NCBI GenBank assembly: GCA_019455245.1
Contig: JACFMR010000004.1
Span: 124,001-188,000, forward strand
Source of the DNA: Opitutaceae bacterium
GTDB lineage: Bacteria; Verrucomicrobiota; Verrucomicrobiia; Opitutales; Opitutaceae
Length of the DNA: 64,000 bases
Direction: 5' to 3'
Shown: positions 33,242-40,785 of the stretch, one piece after another
How positions within the stretch are numbered: position 1 is the first letter of the stretch
How the letters are laid out: each line of letters begins with the position of its first letter
Notes under the pieces: generated by a model
Database searches by the model: none
Told to the model about the DNA's origin: nothing
Seen by the model: the letters and a program-made list of their open reading frames with translations, nothing else
Program-made: the position numbers and the translations under genes

Positions 33242-35309
33242 CGTGGAGCAGTTCGTCGGCCAGAAAACCGGCGTCGTAAACCTTGCGCAGCGCTTCGAGG
33301 ATGATCGCGCTGTGCACGCTGACGGCCCGCGCCTCGACGTCGCTGTAGGCGTAGTCGGCGCTCAGCGACTGGCGGTTGCCGTCGAAGATGATGCCGACGA
33401 ATTCACCGGCCCGGTTGACGACGGGGCTGCCGGAGTTGCCGCCGATGATGTCGTGCGTGCTGACGAAGTTGAACGGCGTGGCGGGATCGACCGCGGCGGC
33501 GCGTTCAGCCCAGCGCGGCGCGAGGTCGAAGGGCGGGCGGTTTTGTTGCAGCCGGTTGCGCTCGAACAGGCCGGCGGCCACGGTTATCGGCGGCACGGGT
33601 TGGCCGTCCTCCTCGTAGCCTTCCACCGTGCCGCAGCTGAGCCGCAACGTGAACGTGGCGTCGGGATAGACGTTGGTGCCCTCGAGGGCGAAACGCGCGG
33701 CCGAGAGCACGGCTTGGGCCTGCTGTTTGATTTCGTCCTGCTGCTCGCTGTGCAGCCGCAAGGCACGGGCTTCGGGATCGATCAGGCGCGCGAGCTCGAT
33801 CATCGGGTCCCGGGCGGCGCGCACGGCCTCGCTGCCGCCGGCATACAGTTCGCGGCGGAAGGCCACGTCGCGCACCCGCGTGCCGTTGACCAACGCCGCG
33901 GCGCGCTGCCGCGGCGACTGGCCGGCGAGAATCTGTTGCACCAAGGGATCATCAGCGCCGAGCGAGGCGACGAGGTGCGACAGTGAGTCGGCCAGCTTCA
34001 CGATTTCCAGATCGGGGTGAATCGGCTGCTCGGAAAACAGTTTGAGCTCGAGTGACTCGCGACGGGCGTCGGAATACTCGCGCAGCCGTTCGCCGTTGGG
34101 CTTGGCGGATTCCTCGGCGGCGCGCAGCAGCGTGCGGGCGAGGCTGAAGGATTCGCTCCAGAAGCCCTGGCCCGTGGAGAGCAGGCGGGTGCGCAGGGCC
34201 TTGTCCGCCAGGGCGGACTGGGCGGCGGCGATGCGATCGTAGGCGGCGAGGGCGGCCGCCCCGTCGGCCGTGTCGCGCAGGCGCGCCTTGAAGGCGGCCT
34301 CGGCGGCGAGGCGGGCCCCGAGAAAGGCGGGATCCTGCAGCGCGGCGAGGTTGCCCTCGCGGACCTTGCGGCCGTTTTGCACCCCGGCGAGATCATCCTG
34401 CGCGCGCCGGGCGTTTTCCAGGCTGCGGGCGGACCAGGTGCTCAGCAGCACCTCGCGGCGGTGCAGGGACCCGACGCTGGCCGGCAGAAAATGGTCGCGC
34501 AGGTAAAGGAGTTCGGCGGAGGTCAGCAGCCGGCTGGTGCGGCCGGGGTGCCCGGAAACGAAGGTGAGTTCGCCGGCCTGCGCCCCGACGGGTGACCACG
34601 CCAGAAAATCCTGCACCGGCAGCGGCCGGCCGTCGGCGTAAACGCGGAAGAGGGCGAAATCGAGGCAGTAGCGCGGATATTCAAAATTGTCGGGATCGCC
34701 GCCAAAGGCCGCGGCGGATGACTCCGGCGCGAAGACCAGGCGGATGTCGGTGTAGCGTTGGTACCGGTAGAGGTGATAAAGGCCGCCCTGGTAGAGCGTG
34801 ACCACATCGCTGCGCAGACCCGTGGCCTCACGGGATTCCTTTTCGATCTCGGCCATCACCCGGCGGCGGGCGGCGGTGGCCTCCGCGTCGGTCGCGTTGA
34901 GCGGGATGGCGGCGTTGACCCGGGCGGTGACGTCCTCGATCGACTGCAGGACGTTGAGCTCAAGGTCCACGCAGGGGATTTCCTCGTCCGGGCTGCGGGC
35001 AATGAAACCGTCGCGCAGCAGGTCGCGCTCCGCGGTGCTCAGCTTCTGGATGGCATCGGAGCCGACGTGATGGTTGGTGATCACGAGGCCGTCGGCGCTG
35101 ACGAAAGAGCCGGAGCCGCCGCTGTTGAAGCGCACCGAGGCGCGCATGAGGTGGTGCAACCAGGCGTCGGTGAGATTGAAATCGTGGTTGGCCTGGAGCG
35201 ATTCGCGGGGCGGGTTGGAAAACAGCCACATGCCTTCCTCGGCCCGAACGGAGAGCAGTGGCAGCAGGAAGAGCAGAGCGGAGAGGATGGGGCGTAACGT
35301 GATGGGCAT
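33231..35309 (-). CDS. S46 family dipeptidyl-peptidase, DPP7-like
   Basis: 692 residues from ATG 35309, with a signal peptide (TLRPILSALLFLLPLLSVRA). S46 enzymes are periplasmic serine exopeptidases with a chymotrypsin fold that release dipeptides. The catalytic His is in GLVITNHHVGSDAIQ and the Ser in IIGGNSGSPVVNRAG. The residue that sets P1 preference falls in GIIFDGNRQSLS: a Gly here, as in DPP7 (hydrophobic P1), rather than the Arg of DPP11 (Asp/Glu P1). That reading is inference. Full length for the family. Convergent with rarA. Confidence 0.88.
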   Translation of the reverse strand: MPITLRPILSALLFLLPLLSVRAEEGMWLFSNPPRESLQANHDFNLTDAWLHHLMRASVRFNSGGSGSFVSADGLVITNHHVGSDAIQKLSTAERDLLRDGFIARSPDEEIPCVDLELNVLQSIEDVTARVNAAIPLNATDAEATAARRRVMAEIEKESREATGLRSDVVTLYQGGLYHLYRYQRYTDIRLVFAPESSAAAFGGDPDNFEYPRYCLDFALFRVYADGRPLPVQDFLAWSPVGAQAGELTFVSGHPGRTSRLLTSAELLYLRDHFLPASVGSLHRREVLLSTWSARSLENARRAQDDLAGVQNGRKVREGNLAALQDPAFLGARLAAEAAFKARLRDTADGAAALAAYDRIAAAQSALADKALRTRLLSTGQGFWSESFSLARTLLRAAEESAKPNGERLREYSDARRESLELKLFSEQPIHPDLEIVKLADSLSHLVASLGADDPLVQQILAGQSPRQRAAALVNGTRVRDVAFRRELYAGGSEAVRAARDPMIELARLIDPEARALRLHSEQQDEIKQQAQAVLSAARFALEGTNVYPDATFTLRLSCGTVEGYEEDGQPVPPITVAAGLFERNRLQQNRPPFDLAPRWAERAAAVDPATPFNFVSTHDIIGGNSGSPVVNRAGEFVGIIFDGNRQSLSADYAYSDVEARAVSVHSAIILEALRKVYDAGFLADELLHGRR

Positions 35310-35523
35310 GCCTTCAAAATGAAAAAACATCCCGAACTGACGATGACCATGTCCACCTGCCACAGGACTTTAAGCTGTGCTTCGCCCGTGATTAGAGAAA
35401 ATGATTTCTGATGGTGGGGCGAGGCGACATCCCCTGACACCTAATGGTGAATTCGCGGTCAAAATCCGGATGCACAACCTAATGCGACTTGCGGGGCCCG
35501 GCCGCCGGGCTAACCTGATGGGC

Positions 35524-35955
35524 ATGAAAACCGCCTTGGTGTTGATGATCGGGCTGTTCGGCATGGTGGGGCAGATGGCTGCGGCACCGGCCGCGGTGGC
35601 GGAGGAGAAAACCGAGGGCGTGATTCCAGGCCTCACCATCGAACGGAAAACCGGCGCGGGCTTTCTCGGTCTCCAGGTGGTGGACGGCAATTTCAAGCTG
35701 ACCTACTACGACGGCGAAAAGCAGCCGGTGACAGCCGATCATCCGCGTGCGCTGCTGCGCTGGCCGGCGCGGTACAAGTCCGGCGACGACCGGGCGATGC
35801 TCAACCGGGCCGGCGACGGCACCTACCTGACCTCGCCCAAATTTGTGCGTCCGCCCTACAGCTTCCGGCTCTTTATCACCCTGATCGCCGGCGAGGAAGG
35901 CGGGGCGGAGGGCGCCGTGGAGACCGAAACCTACGCCATCACTTTCCAGCAGTGA
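35524..35955 (+). CDS. Secreted protein of unknown function
   Basis: 143 residues from ATG 35524 (in-frame ATG at 35518 equally possible). A signal peptide is evident (KTALVLMIGLFGMVGQMAAA). The mature domain of ~115 residues is beta-rich, with GFLGLQVVDGNFKLTYYDGE and PPYSFRLFITLIAGEEGG. I do not recognise the family. It faces the membrane protein gene convergently; the two frames overlap by 17 bp. Confidence 0.6.
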   Translation: MKTALVLMIGLFGMVGQMAAAPAAVAEEKTEGVIPGLTIERKTGAGFLGLQVVDGNFKLTYYDGEKQPVTADHPRALLRWPARYKSGDDRAMLNRAGDGTYLTSPKFVRPPYSFRLFITLIAGEEGGAEGAVETETYAITFQQ

Positions 35956-36379
35956 GGCCGCCCGCGGATTGATGGCGGTCATACTGGCGCTGCCAGCGCT
36001 GGAGGGATTCCTCGGAGAGCTCGTGCAAGGCGCGGCTGATGGTGTTGACCGAGCGCGTGATGTAGTCGCACGCCCGGTTGGTTTCCTCCGGGGTCACGCC
36101 ACGCATGCTCGACATGGTCTGGATGACGGTCAGCTGGTTGTTGATCAGATCCTTCAACATCAGCTGGATTTCGTTGAAGGCCTGCTGCCGGATCTGCCGC
36201 TGGCGGCGGCGGATCAGCCAGAAGACGAGTCCGTGCAGGAGGCTGACCAGCACCGCCACGACCGCGCCAACCAGCCAGGGACTCAATCCCAGCGGTGAAA
36301 TCAGCACGATCGCGAACAGGATGAGCAGCAACCCGGCGAGACTGAGGTAGATCTCGAGGTCACGTTGCAATGCTTTCAT
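35939..36379 (-). CDS. Two-helix membrane protein with DHp-like coiled coil
   Basis: 146 residues. Two adjacent transmembrane helices (YLSLAGLLLILFAIVLI and WLVGAVVAVLVSLLHGLVFWLI) are followed by an RRRQRQIRQQAFNEIQ linker and a helical hairpin (MLKDLINNQLTVIQTMSSM ... RACDYITRSVNTISRALHEL). The cytosolic part resembles the dimerisation helices of sensor kinases, but no phospho-acceptor His or ATPase domain follows. Function unknown. Confidence 0.6.
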   Translation of the reverse strand: MKALQRDLEIYLSLAGLLLILFAIVLISPLGLSPWLVGAVVAVLVSLLHGLVFWLIRRRQRQIRQQAFNEIQLMLKDLINNQLTVIQTMSSMRGVTPEETNRACDYITRSVNTISRALHELSEESLQRWQRQYDRHQSAGGLTAGK

Positions 36380-36501
36380 GGTTGTTGTGTGACCAAATGG
36401 TTGCCCGCCCGCCGGCCGCAGGCAACGGTTGGTTTTGGATGTTGCGGGCCCGGTGCGGGCGCCGTTGACACCGGTCGCGGGGCCGGCGACGCTGGTCGGG
36501 C

Positions 36502-37599
36502 ATGTCCACTGTCAGCCCTGAGGCATTTGATCCGGTCGAGGATGCCATCCGTGAGATCGCGGATGGGCGGCTCGTGATTGTGACTGATGACGAGAACCGG
36601 GAAAACGAGGGCGACCTCATCATGGCGGCGTCGAAGGCCACGCCCGAGACGGTCAACATGATGATCCGCTACTGCAGCGGCATCGTGTGCGTGCCGATGC
36701 TCGAACCGCAGTTGCGCCGCCTGGGCCTGGGGCCGATGGTGCAGCGCAACCGCGAGGTGCAGCGCACGGATTTCACCGTGAGCGTGGACGCCGCCGAGGG
36801 CATCACCACCGGCATCAGCGCCTACGACCGCTCGCGCACGATCCTCACCCTGGCCGACCCCAACGCCACGCCCGAACAGCTGGTGCAGCCGGGCCATGTG
36901 TTTCCGCTGCGGGCCAAGCCCGGCGGGGTGCTCGAGCGCGCCGGCCACACCGAGGCGGCGGTGGACCTGGCCATCCTGGCCGGCCTGCATCCGAGCGGCG
37001 TGCTCTGCGAGCTCGTCAACGACGACGGTTCGGTGCAGCGGTTGCCGCAGCTGCTGGAGTTCAAGCGCAAGTTCGGCCTCAAGCTCATCTCGATCGCCGC
37101 ACTCATCGAATACCGGCACCAGCGCGAGCAGCTGGTTGAGGAGGTCTGCGCGCAGCCGTTCTCGTCGGAGTTCGGGGAGTTCCAGCTCCACGTTTTTCGC
37201 AGCAAGCTCGACCAGCGCCACCATCTCGCCTTCACGATGGGCACGCTCGACGACACCCCCACGCTCGTGCGCGTGCAGGGCGAAAACCTGCTCGGCGATC
37301 TATTCCGCATGCGCGGGCTCGATACGCACCACTCGCTCACCGCCTCGCTGGCGGCCGTGGCGCGGGCCGGCCGCGGCGTCGTGCTTTACATGGAGCACGC
37401 CAACGGCGGGGCCGACATCATCCGCCGGCTGACCGGGCAGGGCGGCGGGCCGCCGATGAGTTTCCGCGATTACGGCATCGGTGCGCAGATCCTCGTGGCA
37501 CTGGGGCTGCGCCGAATCCGGCTGCTTTCCAACAGCAACCGCAAGGCGGTCGGCCTCGACGGTTACGGACTGGAAATCGTGGAGCAGGTCGCCCCGTGA
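36502..37599 (+). CDS. ribB: 3,4-dihydroxy-2-butanone 4-phosphate synthase with a degenerate GTP cyclohydrolase II domain
   Basis: 365 residues. The N-terminal RibB domain (~1-205) is intact: IVTDDENRENEGDLIMAA for the metal/substrate site, then DYGIG-type stretches and GHVFPLRAKPGGVLERAGHT. It makes the four-carbon precursor of riboflavin. The C-terminal domain has the GCH-II fold (GAQILVALGLRRIRLLSNS, VGLDGYGLEIVEQV), but the three zinc-binding Cys are gone: the ECLTGD...RCDCG region reads ENLLGDLFRMRGLDT. So GTP cyclohydrolase activity is unlikely and a separate RibA must exist elsewhere. Starts the unit ribB-ribH-nusB. No FMN riboswitch seen in the leader. Confidence 0.9.
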   Translation: MSTVSPEAFDPVEDAIREIADGRLVIVTDDENRENEGDLIMAASKATPETVNMMIRYCSGIVCVPMLEPQLRRLGLGPMVQRNREVQRTDFTVSVDAAEGITTGISAYDRSRTILTLADPNATPEQLVQPGHVFPLRAKPGGVLERAGHTEAAVDLAILAGLHPSGVLCELVNDDGSVQRLPQLLEFKRKFGLKLISIAALIEYRHQREQLVEEVCAQPFSSEFGEFQLHVFRSKLDQRHHLAFTMGTLDDTPTLVRVQGENLLGDLFRMRGLDTHHSLTASLAAVARAGRGVVLYMEHANGGADIIRRLTGQGGGPPMSFRDYGIGAQILVALGLRRIRLLSNSNRKAVGLDGYGLEIVEQVAP

Positions 37600-37654
37600 T
37601 TTATTGGTTGCGGCGTACAGGCATCCGCCTTCCGCTAGCCGGCTTCTTTCCCAT

Positions 37655-38122
37655 ATGAGTCTCGCCGTTCCCTCGTCCCTGTCCCTCCGTGGCGCCGCCT
37701 GCAAGGTCGGTATCGTGGCGGCACGCTACAATGAAGCCCTGGTCAACGGCTTGCTCACGCGGGTGGAGGCGGAATTGCGCGGGGCCGGGGTCCGCCGTCT
37801 CACCTTGGTGCGCGTGCCGGGTTCGCATGAGGTGCCCTATGCCGCGGCGGAACTCGCCCGGAAAAGCGGGACCGATGTGGTCATCGCCCTCGGCCTGCTG
37901 ATCGGCGGCGACACCAACCACCATGAGATGGTGGGGCAGAGCGTTTCGCATGCGCTCCAACAGGTCGCACTGCAGCACCGCGTGCCGGTGATCAACGGCG
38001 TGATTGTGACCGACACCCAGGCGCAGGCGCGCGCGCGCTGCATCGGCCGCATCAACCGCGGCGCCGAATTCGCCCGGGCCGCCCTTGAGATGGCGGCCGT
38101 GAAACGAAAGCTGAAATCATGA
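37655..38122 (+). CDS. ribH: 6,7-dimethyl-8-ribityllumazine synthase
   Basis: 155 residues from ATG 37655. RibH condenses the RibB product with the pyrimidine intermediate. Family motifs: VGIVAARYNEALVNGLL, VRVPGSHEVPYAAAELAR, VIALGLLIGGDTNHHEMV (with the catalytic His), and VINGVIVTDTQAQARAR. The common GxIRGxTxHF segment appears as GLLIGGDTNHH, a mild variation. It follows ribB by 55 bp and overlaps nusB by four bases (ATGA), a common rib-nus arrangement. Confidence 0.92.
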   Translation: MSLAVPSSLSLRGAACKVGIVAARYNEALVNGLLTRVEAELRGAGVRRLTLVRVPGSHEVPYAAAELARKSGTDVVIALGLLIGGDTNHHEMVGQSVSHALQQVALQHRVPVINGVIVTDTQAQARARCIGRINRGAEFARAALEMAAVKRKLKS

Positions 38123-38562
38123 GCAAGGCCCAGTTTGCCCAACGGCGCGACGGCCGGGTCGCCGCCCTGCAATACCTCTACGCGTGGAGCATCAACTCCC
38201 CGGCCAACCTGGCCGAGGACCTGCGGGTTTTCTTCGAGAACATGGAGCAGCCGCGCGACCACTACGCCTTCGGCGAGGAGCTGATCCACGGTGCCATCGC
38301 GAACATCGCCGAGCTCGACGCCCACATCAAGGCGCTGGCGCACAACTGGGATTTCGACCGCATCGCGCGCATCGACCTCGCGATCCTGCGCCTGGCCATG
38401 TTCGAGATGAAGTTCCGCAAGGACATCCCGCCGGTCGTCTCCATCAACGAGGCCATCGACCTGTCCAAGCAGTTTTCCAACGCTGACTCCAAACGCTTCA
38501 TCAACGGCATCCTCGACCGTTTCAAGGACCAGCTCGGCCGCGACGCCCGCAAGGCGGAGTGA
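38119..38562 (+). CDS. nusB: Transcription antitermination factor NusB
   Basis: 147 residues, all-helical RNA-binding protein of rRNA antitermination complexes. It begins with the Arg-rich AQRRDGRVAALQYLYAWSI, and ends with the conserved block RIDLAILRLAMFEMKFRKDI, PPVVSINEAIDLSKQFS and RFINGILDRFKDQL. It overlaps ribH by four bases. A GA-rich repeat lies between its stop and ftsY. Confidence 0.93.
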   Translation: MSKAQFAQRRDGRVAALQYLYAWSINSPANLAEDLRVFFENMEQPRDHYAFGEELIHGAIANIAELDAHIKALAHNWDFDRIARIDLAILRLAMFEMKFRKDIPPVVSINEAIDLSKQFSNADSKRFINGILDRFKDQLGRDARKAE

Positions 38563-38692
38563 GGAAAGGAGTGAGGTATTGAGGTAGTGAGTGAGGAGGG
38601 TGGACGAGGTCCATGATCGCACCCTCCGGAGCGAAGAACCCTTGCGCCACTTTCCGCCTCCCCCTTATTCCCTCATTCTCTTTTCCCTCCCG
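38563..38692. repeat. GA-rich / CT-rich inverted repeat between nusB and ftsY
   Basis: 38563-38600 is purine-rich (GAGGAAAGGAGTGAGGTATT, GAGGTAGTGAGTGAGGAGGG) and 38652-38690 is its pyrimidine-rich counterpart (CGCCTCCCCCTTATTCCCTC, ATTCTCTTTTCCCTCC). The two are imperfect reverse complements around a ~50-bp centre, giving a potential long stem just upstream of the ftsY start. Confidence 0.65.
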
Positions 38693-39658
38693 ATGTTTGG
38701 TTTATTCAAAAAATTCAAAGACGGCCTCGCCAAGACGGTGGCGGCCATCAGCAGCACCACGCGCGGGCTGTTCGGCGGGCGCAAGATTGACGCCGCCTCG
38801 CTCGACCAGCTGGAGGAAGCGCTCTACACCGCCGACTTCGGCGTCGCCACCACCACCGAAATCCTCGACGAGATCAAGGCCGCCTACCGCAAGGACCCCG
38901 AACTCAAGGGCAAACAGGCCGCCGAGATCGGCGCCGCCGTGCTCAAACGCGTACTGGCCGGTTCCGAGGGTCGCTTTGAGGTCGGGCCTGCAGCCGGGGT
39001 CGCCGACCCCGGTCCGGGCTCAACGACCCCGGCCACACCCAAGCCCACCGTCGTCGCGATGATCGGCGTCAACGGTTCGGGCAAGACCACCACCACCGCC
39101 AAGCTCGCCTGGCTGCTCAAGCAGGACGGCAGGAGCGTGACCGTGGCGGCGTGCGACACGTTTCGCGCCGCAGCCGTCGAACAGCTCAAGACCTGGGCCA
39201 CGCGGCTCGAGCTTGAGATCGTCGCCAGTCACACCGGCGCCGATGCCGCGGCGGTGGCCTTCGACGCCATGCAGGCGGCCAAGGCGCGCGGTCGCGATTG
39301 CCTCATTATCGATACCGCCGGCCGCCTGCACACGAAGAGCAACCTGATGGAGGAACTCGCGAAGATCCGCCGCGTGTTGCAGAAGCACGACTCCGCCGCC
39401 CCGCATCACCGCTGGCTCGTGGTGGACGGCTCGCTCGGCAGCAACTCCATCGAGCAGGCGCGCGTCTTCCACAAACAATTCGGCCTCACCGGTCTCGTCG
39501 TCACCAAGCTCGACGGCACCAGCCGCGGCGGCGCCATCGTCGGCATCTGGCGCGAGCTGAAGCTCCCGATCTACTTCGTAGGCCTCGGCGAAAAGCCCGA
39601 GGACCTGCAGCCGTTCTCGATCGAGAACTACGCCAAGGCCGTGTTCGGTTTGGAGTGA
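38693..39658 (+). CDS. ftsY: Signal recognition particle receptor FtsY
   Basis: 321 residues from ATG 38693, immediately downstream of the CT-rich repeat. FtsY is the SRP-receptor GTPase at the inner membrane. The amphipathic start MFGLFKKFKDGLAKTVA and the helical N domain (LEEALYTADFGVATTTEIL) lead into the G domain at ~residue 120: GVNGSGKTTTTAKLAWLL, DTFRAAAVEQLKTWA, LIIDTAGRLHTKSNLMEEL and TKLDGTSRGGAIVGI. There is no long acidic A domain. A linker at residues ~99-115 (PAAGVADPGPGSTTPAT) is encoded by sequence nearly identical in design to the family B repeat arms. Confidence 0.93.
   Translation: MFGLFKKFKDGLAKTVAAISSTTRGLFGGRKIDAASLDQLEEALYTADFGVATTTEILDEIKAAYRKDPELKGKQAAEIGAAVLKRVLAGSEGRFEVGPAAGVADPGPGSTTPATPKPTVVAMIGVNGSGKTTTTAKLAWLLKQDGRSVTVAACDTFRAAAVEQLKTWATRLELEIVASHTGADAAAVAFDAMQAAKARGRDCLIIDTAGRLHTKSNLMEELAKIRRVLQKHDSAAPHHRWLVVDGSLGSNSIEQARVFHKQFGLTGLVVTKLDGTSRGGAIVGIWRELKLPIYFVGLGEKPEDLQPFSIENYAKAVFGLE
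38989..39037. repeat. REP doublet inside the ftsY coding sequence
   Basis: TGCAGCCGGGGTCGCCGACC (38989-39008) and CCGGGCTCAACGACCCCGGC (39014-39033) match the two inner arms of the family B repeat (TGTAGCCGGCCTCGCCGAGG and CCGGCCTCAACGAGGCCGGC) base for base, except for the paired positions of the stem and TGCA for TGTA. It is in frame and encodes the N-G linker of FtsY. Confidence 0.75.
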
Positions 39659-39703
39659 CGGGGCGGGGCTCCTCATGCCGATTCTAAGCACTTAGGCGCG
39701 GTA

Positions 39704-39787
39704 GCGCCGGTAGGGTCGGACCGCCGGGCCGACCGTTCTGCTGATCAGCGGGATACTGACGGCGTGCCCGGCGGTCGCGCCGGTACC
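39704..39787. repeat. Inverted repeat downstream of ftsY (family D-like)
   Basis: The left arm GCGCCGGTAGGGTCGGACCG (39704 onward, continuing CCGGGCCGACC) and the right arm GCCCGGCGGTCGCGCCGGTA (~39765-39785) are imperfect reverse complements; the centre includes TGATCA. The core GGACCGCCGGGCC is shared with the element between nuoG and nuoH. It may help end the ftsY transcript. Confidence 0.65.
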
Positions 39788-39828
39788 TTAACGCATCTTT
39801 TCAAGGTGGCAGTGTCATTGTTGACAGA

Positions 39829-39845
39829 TGCTATCACTGATAGCA
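39829..39845. promoter_or_regulatory. Candidate toxin-antitoxin operator
   Basis: The perfect palindrome TGCTATCA/C/TGATAGCA lies 10 bp before the antitoxin start, just after a TTGACA hexamer at 39821-39826. The position and symmetry fit autoregulation by the ribbon-helix-helix antitoxin bound to its toxin. Confidence 0.6.
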
Positions 39846-39855
39846 CATTGAACGC

Positions 39856-40092
39856 ATGCCGCAATTGTTGGTCCGAAACCTTGAACCCGCCGTGGTGCGG
39901 AAGCTCCGCCGCCAGGCGGCGGCCGCGGGCTTATCCATGGAGGAGGCGCACCGTCGGCTGCTGCGCAAAGTCCTGTTGGAGGGCGAGGCGGGCTCTGCTC
40001 AGGATTTTCTTTCGTATCTGCGCAGCATTCCCGGCGGCGATGCGGGGGAGTTTTCCCGGTCCGCCGACAAGCCGCGCCGCAATCTGTTCTGA
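39856..40092 (+). CDS. FitA/VapB-type antitoxin, ribbon-helix-helix
   Basis: 78 residues. The N-terminus PQLLVRNLEPAVVRKLRRQA and AAAGLSMEEAHRRLLRKVL are typical of the FitA-like Arc/RHR DNA-binding fold, and the C-terminal tail (FLSYLRSIPGGDAGEFSR) would wrap the toxin. It represses its own operon and neutralises the following PIN toxin. Its stop overlaps the toxin ATG by one base (TGATGG). Confidence 0.85.
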   Translation: MPQLLVRNLEPAVVRKLRRQAAAAGLSMEEAHRRLLRKVLLEGEAGSAQDFLSYLRSIPGGDAGEFSRSADKPRRNLF

Positions 40093-40514
40093 TGGCCTGG
40101 TTGATCGACACCTGCATTCTCTCCGAGCTGCGCAAGCCGCGACCGCATGCAGGGGTCTTGGCGTGGATGGCGAACATCCAGCCGGAAGAAGCCTTTCTCA
40201 GCGTGCTGACCTTGGGAGAAATTCGCCGCGGCATCGAACTCCGCCGGATCAAGGACGCTGTGGCCGCCCGCAGCCTGGAGCGCTGGCTGCGCGGATTGGA
40301 AACGCATTATTCCGACCGGATCCTGCCGGTGACGCCGGCAATTGCCGACCGATGGGGACGACTTTCTCCGGATCAACCGTTGCCGGTGACTGATGGTCTG
40401 ATCGTCGCCACGGCATTGGACCACAAACTGACGGTTGTCACGCGCAACACCGCAGATTTCAGACGATCAGGCGCCAGTGTGTTTGATCCGTTTTTGGTGG
40501 CGAAATCACCATAG
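40092..40514 (+). CDS. FitB/VapC-type PIN-domain toxin
   Basis: 140 residues. PIN-domain acidic residues are visible: the first Asp in WLIDTCILSELRKP, Glu in LTLGEIRRGIE, Asp in PVTDGLIVATALDH, and a final acidic position in RNTADFRRSG. The enzyme is expected to be an Mg2+-dependent RNase cutting tRNA or other RNA. The toxin is intact. The pair lies between repeat elements, as TA modules often do. Confidence 0.88.
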   Translation: MAWLIDTCILSELRKPRPHAGVLAWMANIQPEEAFLSVLTLGEIRRGIELRRIKDAVAARSLERWLRGLETHYSDRILPVTPAIADRWGRLSPDQPLPVTDGLIVATALDHKLTVVTRNTADFRRSGASVFDPFLVAKSP

Positions 40515-40563
40515 ATGGCAGCGGTGAAATTTTGGCTGAGCCACACTGAAACACTGACGAGCA

Positions 40564-40666
40564 GAACGCCAATCTGCGCTCATCGACGCTGATGACATGG
40601 CGTAACGCGAAGCAGTGATCCGCTCGGACCGAACATTAGCGTTCATTAGCGTGGATTAGCGGTTAA
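40564..40666. repeat. ATTAGCG-type inverted repeat
   Basis: The right arm 40631-40666 contains three tandem units (CATTAGCGTT, CATTAGCGTG, GATTAGCGGTT). The left arm 40564-40594, read on the other strand, is CATCAGCGTCGATGAGCGCA followed by GATTGGCGTTC, the same three-unit pattern with changes. The 40515-40785 gap holds this and no gene. Confidence 0.7.
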
Positions 40667-40785
40667 ATTGGATTGTTCGGCGTTGGTGTGACCAGTGGAG
40701 GGCCACGTTGTCGCTGCGCTCCAATGCGGCTACACTGTAACTTGCACCGCGCTGGCAGCAATCAGCGGCTAACTGCTTTTTCCCG

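Noticed and set aside
36380..36501. FMN riboswitch before ribB
   Set aside because: The expected conserved RFN blocks are not recognisable and the leader is only ~120 bases.
38563..40666. CRISPR array from repeated units
   Set aside because: Repeats are inverted pairs of varied length with no regular spacers and no cas genes.
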